From Dacryopinax spathularia (lineage: Eukaryota > Basidiomycota > Dacrymycetes > Dacrymycetales > Dacrymycetaceae): 64,000 bases of DNA. The position numbers were made by a program, and so were the translations under genes. The stretch spans positions 496,001-560,000 of the forward strand of contig JBBPFI010000012.1 in the NCBI GenBank assembly GCA_037974965.1. The letters run 5' to 3'. The notes below the pieces were generated by a model. That model was given only the letters and a program-made list of their open reading frames with translations. It searched no databases and was not told where the DNA came from. This document shows, one piece after another, positions 12,149-24,030 of the stretch. The first letter of the stretch is position 1. Every line of letters begins with the position of its first letter.

Positions 12149-12940
12149 GGGGCCATTTGTCCCTTGTTTTGTATATCTACCATTGTTGTATTCTGTACGG
12201 ACTCTCTGTACTACTGTATATACCAGGCCAAGGCTGTTCCTTGCATTGTTCCCCTCCTTGAATTGATCGAGTACAGTGGTGGTGAGATCATTTACACACG
12301 TGCACGCCCGATACAGACCCGGCGGAAGCTCGTTCCTCAGTTTGTCTTGCTGAACCCGTAGAACGAGCCACGTCGATTTCAATGTCACCCAACCTAACAC
12401 ATCGGGCCCTCATGTTTCTCGGCATTTTTGAATGTAAATAAGCTCCAAATGAAACAGGGGGAAAACGCCACAGAAACGCGTCCACGTCGTTAGCTTATCA
12501 CTGCCACCCGGAGGAGGAGGAAGAGGGGAAGAGCGCGTCGAACGAGAGAAGGGGGAGATCGGCGTCGGCTTCTACGCGAGAATTCCACATGCTTGACAAC
12601 GGACAAGGCGGGTAGAGTGAGGGCCCTTGTGTGGATGATCCCCTTCTTCCGCTCTTCATCATCTTCGTCCTCGTACCTGATCTTGTTCTTACTCATTCTT
12701 TTCACCACCTTGCTTTTGTCTGTCTCGGGCTACATTATCCAGCAACGCAATCGCCAAATGTCGACTACGTTATAACGCCCTTACGTCTCTTACGTCTCCG
12801 CCATACTTATCGAAAAGAGTGGATGCGCACGCGTCGCTCGCCGCGTCTCAGCATAGCAAAAGCCGCGTTTTTCTGATCCGGCGACCATCACTATCGTCGG
12901 CTTCTTTGGCTGTCGTGTCTGCCCGGCCGGTCCTCCGCAA
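12149..12940. other. Intergenic: TAF1 3' region and promoter of the next gene
   Basis: About 0.8 kb between two plus-strand genes. T-rich and pyrimidine-rich stretches (about 12640-12720) precede the next start. No gene, RNA or repeat was recognised. Confidence 0.5.
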
Positions 12941-15900
12941 ATGATATCCGTCGCCTCACCCGCGAATCCTGTTCCGTCTCGAGATCAGATCGCGGATAGC
13001 AAGACGCATACACGAAACCAGAGTCGCAAGAGCAACACTCAGCATTCGCCGAGGTCGTCTTCGACATCGAGCTCGCACCCGTCTACACAACCGAGCGAGC
13101 TCTTCGAGCACGACATGACATCCCCAAGCTCGTCGGTGCCCGTGTCGGACGGCTACGAGGAGGATGGAGTGAGACGAAAGGTGTCGAGGAGGAGAATGCA
13201 AGGGAGTGGGCAGAGGCAGCACTTGAGTGTGGATATGCAAGGGATCGAGGATGAGGACGAGCTGGACGACGACACAAGTCGAGTGACCGTACTCGCATCG
13301 ACCTCAGCAAGGCCAATGGGTGGTGCACCAGTGTCTCCAGTACGACTAGCCAAGCTGGCGAACGCGTTCGGCGTCAGTACACCGGTTCCATCGATGTCCG
13401 ACACGCAGTCTCCACATCAATTCGGCTTCTCCACCAACACCCTTACGCGCTCCTCTGCGACTCGCTTCCTCATCCATGTCATCCCGCCAGCCAGTCTGGC
13501 TGTCGACCCATCAGCCGAAGCACAGCTAAAACGAGGCGCTCTCGTCCCATTACACTCAACGCTAAAGGGACAACTAGGCGCCGTAGCGAAGGAATATCGA
13601 TTACCAAGTACGATCGGGATGGTTGTCTATCTCATCCCCGATGATCCCGAGTCAGCCGCGATGGCCGGTCCGCGAATATCAGACGACGCATGGAAGCTGC
13701 TCTGGCAGCCTCTCCTGCGTATGGAACGCGATGAGATAGTAGCGGCAGTCACATCACCCCGGAGTGCAAGCGTTCTGTCGCATTCACCCGTGCCGAGTCC
13801 ACCAACCACGCTCAACGACAGCCCGACGGACGACCTGTCCATCGCCTCACCCAGCTCGGAAGCCCGCGTCCTCCGACCTCTCAACACGAGCTCTGCTGCC
13901 ACAGTCACCCCGTCACCACAACGACGAGCATTCGCCTTCCCTGGCAAACCTCCAGCGCTCGAGCAAGACGGTAGCGGCAGGTTAAGACAGGGCAGTATCG
14001 CCTCCCTCCGCTCGGTCGCATCATCCCAAGCTTCCAGGCCAAGCACAGCACTATCTGTCCTCCAACCACCAATAGTAGGCAAAATCGAATTCGATATCGA
14101 ACGCCATAAAGCACCCTGGTTCGATATCTGGCTCGCAAGACTCCGACAACGATCTGCCGCGCCGACACCGAGTCCATCACTCCCAAGCGGCCCACTACCA
14201 CTGCAGCTCCCATCCCGAGCCACATCCCGCGCAAACTCACGTATGGGTTCACGTGCTGTATCAAGGGCGGGATCGCGAAGTCCCCGTTCGCCGTTCTTCA
14301 GACTTGGTGGTGACTCGGCTCTGCCTAGTCCTGCTCTAGCACGAGGCATGGATGGTTTGCTCTCACCTGGAAACGATAGTTTGTTGCACGAGCCGGAACC
14401 ATATTCTGTCCTTCCGGATACACCGTTCGTACCGCATACCCCGCAGGACGAGCCGGAAACGCCTGAGGAGCCGGAGGGTGCGTCATATATGCAGTTAGAA
14501 GACGACGGTGACGGTACTCCGGAAGAGCAGGCTAACAGCCCGCACTCGGAGTATGACGAGGTGCATGAGGATGAGCATGAGGATGACCCCAGAGTGAGCA
14601 CCAAACAGGCACGGGCAATACCGGCGCTCTCCGTCAACTCGGACCCGCTGGGCGACGTCTTCCCCACCGACGCTCAGACCTGGACAACACTGCGCAACTC
14701 CTCGTCATCCCAGATGGCCCAGCCTGCTCATTCACATCGATCGTCCTTATCTGGCGTCCAGGGTTTGGGTATCAGCATGAACGGCGTTCCGTACTCGCCT
14801 TCTGTGCATGAACACTCTCTAGAACCTGAAGAACCCGAAGAGGAACCGGAACTGGAGCCCCCCAGCCCAGCGAGGTTTGACGAGGAAGGGAATGGGAGTG
14901 GGACGGAGTGGGACAGTACGGACGATGTGGAGGATGTCGTCTCTCTGTGGAACGCGAAGCATAGCCCGGAGGAGCAGGTCACAAAGGAGCAACTGCGGCA
15001 CGGACTGCGGGAATCGCTTCGACAGCCAATAACAGTCGTCGAAGTCCGCCGGGCGAGCAGAGAGACCACCAAGCCTGATGTGGAGGCTAGTCAGACCTTC
15101 TCCTTGTCTCCAGAACCGGCACACTCGCCCTCGACCGTCACCCCTGGCGATTCTCCCACTGGATCTGCCGCCCACTCCCGAATCCCATCAACCGCCACCG
15201 AAACTCTCCCTGCAGAACCGACCTCCCCCAAACCTCCAGCACCGAAACGCGCCATCCCGCCTACGCCACTACGTCTCGCCCCGAGTCCCATGATTCTGGA
15301 CCGGAGTGTTGAGCGTGAGGGAGCGGAGAGGGATTCCACGCTCAGCTTGGCTTACTTGAGCAAGAGACTGCAGAGCCCGTCGAGACAGTCTGGGAATCGA
15401 CAGTCCAGTGTCGATTCGGAGGCGGATAGTCTGAGGGCTAGTCAGATCAGGATGCAGCGGGAGCTGGATGATATCGAGAAAGTGGGTTTGCGCATGTTTT
15501 GCTGGTGGGACGTGGTATTGACAGAAGTGCAGGCATATGCGCAGTTCTCGCCGAGGACGGAGGTTACGACGTCGTTCATGGACCTCAATCCTTCACCTGA
15601 TCTGAACAGCGCGTCGACGCCTGTCTTCCCAGGGCCGAGCACTAAGCCTCCGTAAGTAATTCTATGGTATAAAGGTGCGGCATTCAATAACACTGAAACA
15701 GACTGCTTGTATCCGCATGGCCCGCTGTTCCGGTCAGCCCTACAGTCGCTCAGCAAGGTCTCGATGGCCTCATGTCGCCCGGCATAATCGGCTCCGAGGA
15801 CCGACCATTCGCGCCAGCAACCATTTCGATCGAGACGCTTCAGCGAGCCCGCTCGGCTCAAGAAGAGGGTCTTGACATTGGCTCGGAGGACAAGAAAGGA

Positions 15901-17034
15901 CGGCGGTCGACCAAGACACCGTCTATAATGGTCGGTCATGAGAGAAACGATTCTGTTATGAGCCGCGATTCCAGCAGATTCTCGGATGACTCACCTGCGC
16001 GTGGCGATATCAAGACTGAGCGCAAGCGCTCGCAAGCCGTAATGAGCGTGAAGAGCATAAGACGGCTATGGAAGAAGGGTGCACAAGGTGCTCTGCAGGA
16101 GGTGCCAGAAGCGGACAGTCCGCCGTTACCGTCGGCATCTCCCAGGTCACCAATTCCACCACCAAGTCCGCGTAGGATCGACTTGGCCAGTCCTCGGATA
16201 TCCACCTCGTCGTCAATCGAGAGCGCAAGCGACTCGAAGGATAGCAAGCATGACTCCAACCTGGATCATTTCCGGTTCGAGCAGGATGCTCGCCTCAGCA
16301 TACGATCACCGACGCCTAACATGCAAAACGCGTCGCGGACACCACCGATTCCTCCGATCCCGCAGACGGATAAGAATGCTTCACTCAGATCTGCTCGGAC
16401 ACGCAGCGTGCTGAACAAATGGGCAAGCCCGAAATTGCGATCTCAACCAGCCAAAGCCGAACCTGAGGAGGAAGGTGGTGTTCGCATCAACGGTCGATCA
16501 GTCACGATCTCCGCACCTATGCATGTGATCCATGGACAAGCGGATATCCGCGATGCTAGGTTTGCCGCTGCCCATCGAGCAGCACCTTCACCACCACAGA
16601 ACGCCCCCACGGTCTCACCAGGAACGCCTCCAACAGCAGCCGGATCATCGGCCGGTACGCAGAAGGCTACGCCTCCATCGCGTCCCGTTCGGGAGTCGGG
16701 CACGCCGGCGAGGCCAGCAGGCTCGACCCCTCCGACTGTGAAAGGGCCTGGCAGGCAGAACAGCATACGACGCAAACCCGTTCCTGGGCTAGAGGAAGTG
16801 AACGAAGACGGCGTCCGAATCACGCATTCCCCGGCCTCTTCCATCTCGCGATCGCACAGAGCAGCTCCTTCAATCTCAGCCTCCCTGCTCAGTCAGCCAC
16901 TGCAAGAAGAGCAGCAGCCTCGACCGAGCATCTCCTCAAGCACGGACGACCCTCTCAGCCCCACAGAGCTTCAAAGCTTCGAGATGGTAACCCCAGCAGG
17001 GTACGCGCACATCCGGAGCTCACCGGCATTCTAG
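12941..17034 (+). CDS. Large uncharacterised Ser/Pro-rich protein, 1,347 residues
   Basis: Two exons, 12941-15651 and 15702-17034, join in frame across a 50-nt GT-AG intron. I do not recognise the family. Most of the protein is disordered: Ser/Pro/Arg-rich with acidic patches. Two parts look folded. One lies around residues 170-270 and includes SATRFLIHVIPP, GALVPLHSTLKGQL, YRLPSTIGMVVYLIPDD and a WKLLWQPLLRME helix. The other is a short stretch around HKAPWFDIWLARLRQR. A likely helix (ELDDIEKVGLRMFCWWDVVL) lies before the intron. The second exon has repeated Ser-Pro and Arg-Ser-Pro sites and a basic segment (VMSVKSIRRLWKK). This pattern fits a phosphoregulated scaffold or cell-polarity protein, but that is a guess. 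No membrane segment or signal peptide is seen. Confidence 0.85.
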
Positions 17035-17447
17035 ATTCCTTTCTCGTTTCCTTCTTACTTATTACCCGTGTTCTTAGAGCTTCATTGATGGCTCTTTCGT
17101 TCTCCCTCCCCTTTGGGTCTTGATACCGGTTTTCCTTGCGTTTACGTGTAATCTGGCTTTCTTGCTTGTTTGCGGATGTGAATATCCTTTATTCCCTAGT
17201 ATTTGTGTACAAAAGCGCTGGCGTGCGTAATGACTTTTGGCCCCGAATGGGGAAAAAAAACGACCTTGGATGATAATGTGCACCAACAGACACCTGTCGT
17301 ACAATATATATCTATCTCCTCCTAGCGAGATTCAAGCGCGCGCTCAGAAAGCGTGTTCGGTCGAATCCTTGCCCATCGAAGCTGTCGCCGACGAACCAGA
17401 CGAGACCGCTGCAAAACCAACTCATCAGTCCGCTATCTCAATCCTCA
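17035..17447. other. Convergent intergenic region
   Basis: About 0.4 kb between the 3' ends of the unknown protein gene (+) and the methylisocitrate lyase gene (-). T-rich sequence at 17080-17220 is consistent with 3' untranslated and poly(A) signals. Nothing else was seen. Confidence 0.5.
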
Positions 17448-19354
17448 TCAACGAAAGCACTCACTCTGCAAGATCCTATCCACATAAGCAGCCCCGCTCC
17501 ACTTCTGATGCGTCAGAACATCCACGCCCAGCTCCTTCTCCCTCTTCTGCACCAGCCGGACATAAGCAGCCATCCCCTCATCCCTATACGCCTTCGCCAG
17601 CTCGTGCGTCATCAGCGCCCCGCTATGCAGCCCCGCCAAACTGATAAGCTGCAGTACAAAACCCTCTTTCGCCAGGTCCCAGATGAAGTTCTGTAGATCC
17701 TTGTCCGAGTAGCCAGCAGCGGCCCAGTTAAAGCTCGGGCTGAGGTTATAGACGAACCATTTGCCCGGATACTGGGCTCGGATCTCGCGTGCGAAATGTT
17801 GGGCTTCGGAGAGGGATGGTTTGGACGTTTCCAGCCAGAGCATATCCGCATAGGGAGCGTAGGCTTTTGCCCGAGCGATTGCGGAGTCTAGCCCGCCTGT
17901 ATAGGAATAATAGCCTTCGCGCGTGCGCGGGGCGTCCCAGTCCCAGTAGACTGGCTCGCCTAGAATCTCATAGGCGAGAGCGCGCAGCTGGGTTATGCTC
18001 TTCCCCTCTGCTTGGGCGAGGTATTTCTCGTACGTCTCGGATTGGCCGCTGATGTGCGTGGAGGAGGAGAGGGCGGAACGGACGGCTTCGTCGAATGTGC
18101 AGACGGGGTGTTCGGCCGTCCATGCTCGTTCTACTGCGTCGACTTCGGCGCCGGACTTGCCCTGCGACTCGGCCTGTGCCAGTGCTTCTGCCAAGCCTAG
18201 GCAGGGCTTAGTGACGCCCTTGACGAATCGGTGATCGAGGGGGTCGACGGTGCTGCTTAACAGACGGGCGGACTCGGCATCCGTACGTGCTAGGAGGAGC
18301 ATAGGGTGTTGTAGCATGTCAAGTTGGAACCGACTTGCTATGAGCCGGGAAACGTGCGTCGAGGCTGGGACGAGGGTCTTTCCGGCTTGGTGGCCGCATT
18401 TCTTCCCGCCGTGGAGTTGGTCTTCCATGTGGATTGCGGCGGCGCCCTGCGCATCAGAAGTCAGCTATATGCTATCAGGTGTCTTAGTAGCCGGCTTACA
18501 GATTCGGCGAAGAGCTTGACGAGCTTCATAACGGTACTTAGTCCTCCATGTCTGCGTGAAATCAGTATCCCAACTAGGGAGGACGAAGGAAGGGAGCTCA
18601 CCCGGTATCGGCATCGGCGATTATTGGCCTCAGGTAGTCTACGTATGGCATTTTTGCGCGGTCGGACGGGGAAGCGGTCATTCGTTCGTCGTAGTGCTTG
18701 CGGTCGTGTAGCTGTTGGGCGCGGAAGAGGCGGTGTACTTGGTTTGGGACGGTTGTGTAGGGGTAGTCGCTGTGAGTTTGGGGGTTAGCTTCATCATCAC
18801 AAAGCTGGAGAGATCATAAAGAAGCGACGAGGAGGATGAAGAGAGGAGAAGACGGGGAATACGAGAAGAGAAGAGAATAAGATGTATGTGGATACTCACG
18901 CTAAATCCGGCCCAACCTCATTATTCGCCGTCGTGAGCACACTGCTACACGCCCACCCACTGACATACAGCACCTCCTGCCACCTCGCCATCTGCGTCAT
19001 CTGCACCGGGTCAATAGCGCCCATCGTATGCACCGGCTTTCCCTCCTTCGCCCGTTCCTCAAGGAGACGCCAGAGCTTGTCCGCCGTCAGGGAGCTCTCG
19101 AGCGGCAAGGGAGCGTGGGAGCCCTGCTTGGAGACCACGGATTCGGGCGTGTAGGGGCGAGTGAGATGGGAAAACCGAGGGAGGGAGAAGTATTCCGACA
19201 TCGCCTTGACGCGGGCGTCGAATTCGGCTTGTTCGGCGTCGACGCTGGGTGGGTCGATGGAGAGGGTGGGGAGAGTGGACATTGTGCGTGCTGCCACTCG
19301 GGGTGAAGAATGAAGGGCGTGTGTTCGTAACACTTGTGTCCGTGGAGCCAGCAT
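17448..19354 (-). CDS. Isocitrate lyase family, probable mitochondrial 2-methylisocitrate lyase
   Basis: Exons include 19354-18900, 18769-18602, a short exon ending near 18500, and a last exon of about 1 kb ending at 17448; the product is about 560 residues. The reaction would cleave 2-methylisocitrate to pyruvate and succinate in the methylcitrate cycle for propionyl-CoA. Family signatures are [26 protein letters not shown], read here as the two parts [10 protein letters not shown] and YVSGWACSS, then [37 protein letters not shown] and [14 protein letters not shown] carries the catalytic Cys. The residue after His is Gln, where glyoxylate-cycle isocitrate lyases have Met. The N-terminus is Arg-rich with few acids, like a mitochondrial presequence, and the C-terminus (SECFR) is not a peroxisomal PTS1. 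These points favour methylisocitrate lyase over the glyoxylate enzyme. Confidence 0.8.
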
Positions 19355-19787
19355 CGTCGTCGCTTCTCAGCTTGTTCGACCGTCAAGCAGCCGCCCAGAT
19401 AGTAGCAGGTAACAATGCGAGATCAAGATGCACACAGTCAGCAACAACCCAATTCCGACAGCATATAAAGGCACAAGCACGAGCACTTGAGAGCCAGACG
19501 ACGTCAAGGTCCGGATGTCGGCGGTAGGGTTCTTCCCCGCATAGCCGATAATACCCGACTCCGACCGACAGCAAAGTAAGCGGCTGTGTAAGCAGAGCGG
19601 AAGCATATAGGGGTCTCGTCCCTCCCTTCCCTTCCCTTCCCTTCCTTCTGTTCAGCGACGCGTACTCAACTCATCGACTTTTTCGCCACTCGTTCTCAGC
19701 GCATACACATACCCCCTTCCATACTTTCCTATCATTTCTTTCTTGCATACTTTCTCATCTTCTCAACAAAAGAGCTGGTAGCGCGAA
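19355..19787. promoter_or_regulatory. Divergent promoter, methylisocitrate lyase / RanGAP
   Basis: The 433-bp region between divergent starts contains a CCCTT tandem repeat (about 19622-19647) and a long pyrimidine tract down to the RanGAP start, typical of fungal core promoters. Confidence 0.55.
19622..19647. repeat. Short CCCTT tandem repeat
   Basis: About five near-perfect copies of a 5-bp CCCTT unit lie in the RanGAP promoter, about 140 bp upstream of its ATG. Confidence 0.8.
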
Positions 19788-21547
19788 ATGGCAGACGAAA
19801 GCAAGATATTCACCCTCGCTGGCCAAGGGCTCAAACTGGATTCCAGGGCCGATATTGAGCCTTTCCTCGAGAAACTGCGCACGATGGACCAAGTCGAAGA
19901 GGTCCATTTGGGAGGAAACACGTTGGGTGTGGAGGCGTGTAAGGCTCTTGCGGAGGTGTTGGCGGAGAAGAAGTCGCTCAAGGTGCGCCTGTCCGCTCTT
20001 CACTTGTTGAGGAATGAGACATGTACCAAGCTAGCTTCTAGGTAGCAGACCTGGCGGATATCTTCACCGGTCGCCTGATTAGCGAGATTCCCGAATCCCT
20101 CTCCGCGCTGTGCGACGCCCTCGCCTCCCACCCCAATCTCACCGAAGTAAACCTCTCCGACAACGCATTCGGCGGCCGCTCCGCCGAGCCAATGGTCAAG
20201 CTCCTTTCGGAAAACACAGCCCTCTCCATCCTAAAGCTCAACAACAACGGCCTTGGCCCCGCAGGGGGCGAGATCGTCGCTCGCGCTTTGCTGGCTAGTG
20301 CGGAGAAGTCGAAGAAAGAGGCCAAGAAGAGTAACTTGCAAGTGGTGATATGCGGCCGGAACAGGCTGGAAGACAGCGCCAAAGTCTGGGCTGAGGCCTT
20401 CGCAGCGCACGGGACGCTGAGGGAAGTGACGATGCAGAACGACGGGATTCGTATGGGCGCCATGGTTGCGCTCCTCCAGGGCCTGGCGGAGTGCCACGAC
20501 CTCGAGCTGCTCGACCTGCAGGATAACACCCTCACTGAAATAACCGACGAGGGGAGGATCGACCTTGAAGGCCCTAGGCTGGTTGCCCGGTTGTTGCCGG
20601 GCTGGCCGAAGTTGAAGGTCCTTAATCTGTCGGACTGCGTGCTTAAGCCGAGAGGGGGGGAACATATTGCCGGCGCGTTGGCGAAGGGGAGTAACCCGCT
20701 GCTCGAGACGCTCAAGCTTGAGAACTCGGAAGTGGACCACCAGACATTCGGCTTGCTCGCCGAGGCCATCTCCCTCCACTTGCCCGGCCTGACGCTGCTG
20801 GAGCTGAACGCGAACAAGGGCGACCCGGACCACGAGTCCCTCAAAGCCGTCCGCGTAGCACTAGCGACGCACGGGAACGAAGATGCCCTTGGAGAGCTGG
20901 ACGAGATGGAAGAAGTGGACGAGGAGGAGGAGGAGGAGCTGTATGTGGAAGTGTTCCCGGAGCAGGAGAAGGCGGATAGGATCGAGGAGGTCGCTGAGCC
21001 TGAAGTTGTCCCGCCGGAGAAGGAGGAGCCGGATGTTGCGGCTGTTGCGGAGGAGTTGGAGAAGGTCAAGTTGAGCACGCCGAAGGAGGAGGAGGAGGCG
21101 ACGCAGGAGTCGGCGGCTGTTCCTGTGGCCGAGGAATCGAAGAAGGAGGAACCGCAGACTGCTTCAGAGCCCACTGTTACGAGCACGCTCGCCCCTCCGC
21201 TCGAAGCGACAGCCCTCGCCGCCCCACCAGCAGCGGCCGTCTCCCTCCCTCCCTCCTCAGCACCCATCACATCCACTGAGACCCCCTCTCCCGCTCCTGC
21301 TCCTTCAGCAACAGAGAACGGCACCCCCACCACCACCACCGCCACCCCAGCCTCAAAGGCAGCCGAACCCGCATCTGCAGCACCAGCGGCCGCGTCGAGC
21401 TCTGCTCCGCCTGTTACGCCCATGAAGCAGGACTCCGAAAAGGCTGTGAGGAAGAGGAGGAGCATACTGGGCCCGATTGCGGGGTTGGGTGATAGACTGG
21501 CTGGGGTGTTTAGTCCGAAGAGGAGGGTTAGTCAGGCGCCCAAATAA
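19788..21547 (+). CDS. RNA1: Ran GTPase-activating protein (RanGAP, Rna1 family)
   Basis: Two exons, 19788-19982 and 20042-21547, encode 566 residues. The protein is a leucine-rich-repeat RanGAP that stimulates GTP hydrolysis on Ran in the cytoplasm and maintains the nuclear transport gradient. Exon 2 opens with DLADIFTGRLISEIPESL. The Arg in FTGR matches the catalytic-site Arg74 of fission yeast Rna1. Further LRRs include NLTEVNLSDNAFG, ILKLNNNGLGPAGG, VVICGRNRLED, LLDLQDNTLTE, VLNLSDC and LLELNANKGD. After the LRR domain comes the usual acidic region (EEVDEEEEEEL). It is followed by a fungus-specific Pro/Ala/Thr-rich tail of about 190 residues that ends basic, longer than in fission yeast Rna1. 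Confidence 0.95.
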
Positions 21548-22046
21548 GCCCATTCCCTCACTCATAACCTGTCCCCCGGTTCCCTCCTGTTTGGAAGGCA
21601 TTAACGGAGGCTTGGCATAGAGCCATGGGTAATCTCTCCGTTTTTGGTTGGTCGATATTTGCGAATCTTCGTGATACCTGCGTGTTTTTTCTTTTGCTTT
21701 TGGACTGTTTTTGCACGAGCTGGTAGTAGCTTTTAATTCATGCATTTCCACCCACCATGCACTGCTGGCTTACTTCCGATGCTGATGATGCGAAAAGCCG
21801 GGACATATGGAGAATGCAGTGCAATGATGAGAGATATTACTGTAGACACTGATACAGATGCCGTCCGTCGTAACAGATATGTATGAATCTTTCCTGCCGA
21901 GCAGGAAGTCCTTGCTGCAGCGAGCACCAGCATATATGCGCATATTCTCGCGCATATACGGCCTTCTTCGCCCATGAAACCGCTTCCTCCCTCTCCCACC
22001 CACACCACCGTCCCGCTTAGCCCGTCCTCGCAAGTTCGGGCGCCGG
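21548..22046. other. Convergent intergenic region
   Basis: About 0.5 kb between the 3' ends of RanGAP (+) and ketopantoate reductase (-). TGATGA motifs occur near 21780 and 21818 but without a matching terminal stem. No gene is supported. Confidence 0.5.
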
Positions 22047-23405
22047 CTATAACCTCGACGCCCCCTTCCTCACATCCTCCGGACTGACACCCGTCAACGC
22101 CGGCGGTTTCCCCGTCTTCCATTCCCCCAGTGGATGCCAATACCTCATAACCCCCGGCAGTTCCGTCGGCTGCCCAATACTGCTCTTCAGCCTCACCATC
22201 CCCCTCAGCGTCTGATTAACCGGTGTGGGGACTTTCAGACTCTGGCCCATCCGGGCCAGGTAGCCATTCATGAACTCTATTTCTGTGGGCTTGCCGGACC
22301 GGATGTCTTGTAGCATGCTGCTGTAGTTCCTTGCTGTGTGCCCGAGGACACGGGTGGTCTCTTCTTCCAATTTGGGCGAGGAGAGCTGGTGTTGCGCAAC
22401 GGTGGCGGAGACGAGTGGGTCGGCGCCTGCGGCCTGGGCGCGGAAGACGGCTGAGGCCTCGCGGCAGACGGAGCGGAGGATGTTGTACGCTTCGGTCGAG
22501 CCGAGCAGCTCGCCGTTCGTGATGTTCATCAGAGCTGTTAGGGGGTTGACGACGCAGTTGACCGCGAGCTTCTTCAGGAGCTTGAGGTGCATCGCTTGGA
22601 TGGGTTCCCAGTGGGGGCTCAGGTCTCGCAGCGAAAGGAGGGCTCGGACCGTGCCGTATAGAGTGCGGAACTCCTCTTCCTCCGTAGGGTCGGGGGAGAT
22701 GTCCGATAGTTGTAAGTGGGAGAAGCCTGTGCCGAGGGAAGACTCGTAGTTCCTCCGGCCGCGGGGGTCGGGCATGATCCCGAATGAGAAGTCGCCCACC
22801 CCCGCATGGACGACACTGAGCGGGCCTTTGGCCCAGACACCGTGCGTCGTGCTGGCTAGGATGAAGTGGGGCCGTTTTGCCGGGTCGGGGAAAAGGCGGT
22901 CGACGAGCTGGTCGTATACTCCCATCCCGTTTTGGAGCAGGACGATCGTGGAGTTACTATGCAGTCTCGGGACAATCCTCTGGATTGCGGGGAGCGTTGC
23001 TGGTGCCTTGCACGTCACGATGAGTGAGTCGATGATATGTGCTTGGCCAATATCGGGCTTCCTGTCCGGTTTTCGTCGCACCCTCTTGTTCCCCTTGATC
23101 AGCCCAGCACCAGGGTCATTCGGTCCCTCGCTAGGAGTCTTCAGCGCCCCATTTCGGTCGTACATCAGACTGAAGATCTGGTCGGACGACATCTCCCATA
23201 TCTCCGGGTCGAACCCCGTCGCCACCTCGGTCGTCCCATCCCTCTCGACGCGGATCGACTGCCCCTGATCGTCGTTCAGGTTCTCAATCGTCTTCTTCTT
23301 GCGTACGATGAGTGAGATCGGGTACGTCTCCGCGGGCAGGGAACGACGGAGGTGGAAGGCGAAGAGGGAGCCGATCGAGCCGATCCCGAGAACATGGATC
23401 CGCAT
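22047..23405 (-). CDS. Ketopantoate reductase (2-dehydropantoate 2-reductase, ApbA/PanE family)
   Basis: A single 452-residue exon. The enzyme reduces 2-dehydropantoate to pantoate with NADPH, a step towards pantothenate and CoA. The N-terminus has the Rossmann motif GIGSIG within MRIHVLGIGSIGSLFAFHL. The block LLQNGMGVYDQL matches the substrate/nucleotide region. KLAVNCVVNPLTALMNITNG contains the catalytic Lys and the Asn of the family. TEIEFMNGYL holds the conserved Glu near the C-terminus. An insertion of about 50 mostly charged residues around residues 70-115 makes it longer than bacterial PanE (about 300). No organelle signal is clear. The start is the first ATG and gives the correct position of the dinucleotide motif. 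Confidence 0.9.
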   Translation of the reverse strand: MRIHVLGIGSIGSLFAFHLRRSLPAETYPISLIVRKKKTIENLNDDQGQSIRVERDGTTEVATGFDPEIWEMSSDQIFSLMYDRNGALKTPSEGPNDPGAGLIKGNKRVRRKPDRKPDIGQAHIIDSLIVTCKAPATLPAIQRIVPRLHSNSTIVLLQNGMGVYDQLVDRLFPDPAKRPHFILASTTHGVWAKGPLSVVHAGVGDFSFGIMPDPRGRRNYESSLGTGFSHLQLSDISPDPTEEEEFRTLYGTVRALLSLRDLSPHWEPIQAMHLKLLKKLAVNCVVNPLTALMNITNGELLGSTEAYNILRSVCREASAVFRAQAAGADPLVSATVAQHQLSSPKLEEETTRVLGHTARNYSSMLQDIRSGKPTEIEFMNGYLARMGQSLKVPTPVNQTLRGMVRLKSSIGQPTELPGVMRYWHPLGEWKTGKPPALTGVSPEDVRKGASRL

Positions 23406-24030
23406 TGAGGGGCGTTATGCATCCAACCTCATCCAGCGGGCAGCTGGCGAGGAGGTCAGCGGGGGTAGAGAATAGTTACGAGGGTGAGCAGGGCATACGA
23501 GGTGAGGATATATAGGCCCAAGGGGGAAATAACGCCCAGAGTGGGCAGACGTCACTCGATCGTCCAACCAGTCCAAGTGTGAGCCGGTGAACGTATATCA
23601 ACCGAAGTGGTGCGTCCCAGAGATGGAATTAAGACCAGCGTAATACAGCGCAATCAGCTGCCTTGTGGTCAATTCGAAGTTGAGGAATGACCAGCTCAGT
23701 GAGCCGTCCGCAACAGTTCAGTGAGGCAGCAGTCTTCGATCTCTCGCGCCTTCACGCGCTGTTGCTGCTCAGGGTGGCGAGCGTCACACAGAGAAATTTA
23801 GGCCGGCCCTTGCCGAGGGGTTCACCACCAAGCTCAGAACGCCGAATTTGGCAGAAGACGACGCAAACGGCGCGCGCGATTGGTTCCGCCAAATTTCGCA
23901 CTTTGACCGCTCTGTGTGGCCTTGTGAGTCTTCGTTACGAGTCGTTAGACCCCTGCTGTTGCCGTTTTTGTTTCTGTTCTCTGTCTCCCTCTCTTGATTT
24001 CTAGCAAGTCGATACCCCTTTGGACGCATT
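23406..24030. promoter_or_regulatory. Divergent promoter, ketopantoate reductase / UTP17
   Basis: The 625-bp region holds a CG-rich patch followed by an inverted CCAAT box (ATTGG) at about 23868-23885. No gene was recognised; the open frames here show no motif. Confidence 0.45.

Noticed and set aside
18012-18519. Open frames antisense to the methylisocitrate lyase.
   Set aside because: Shadows of a strongly conserved coding exon on the other strand.
21775-21860. Two TGATGA boxes and a CTGA, resembling a C/D snoRNA.
   Set aside because: Spacing between the second box and CTGA is too short, and the flanks cannot form a terminal stem.
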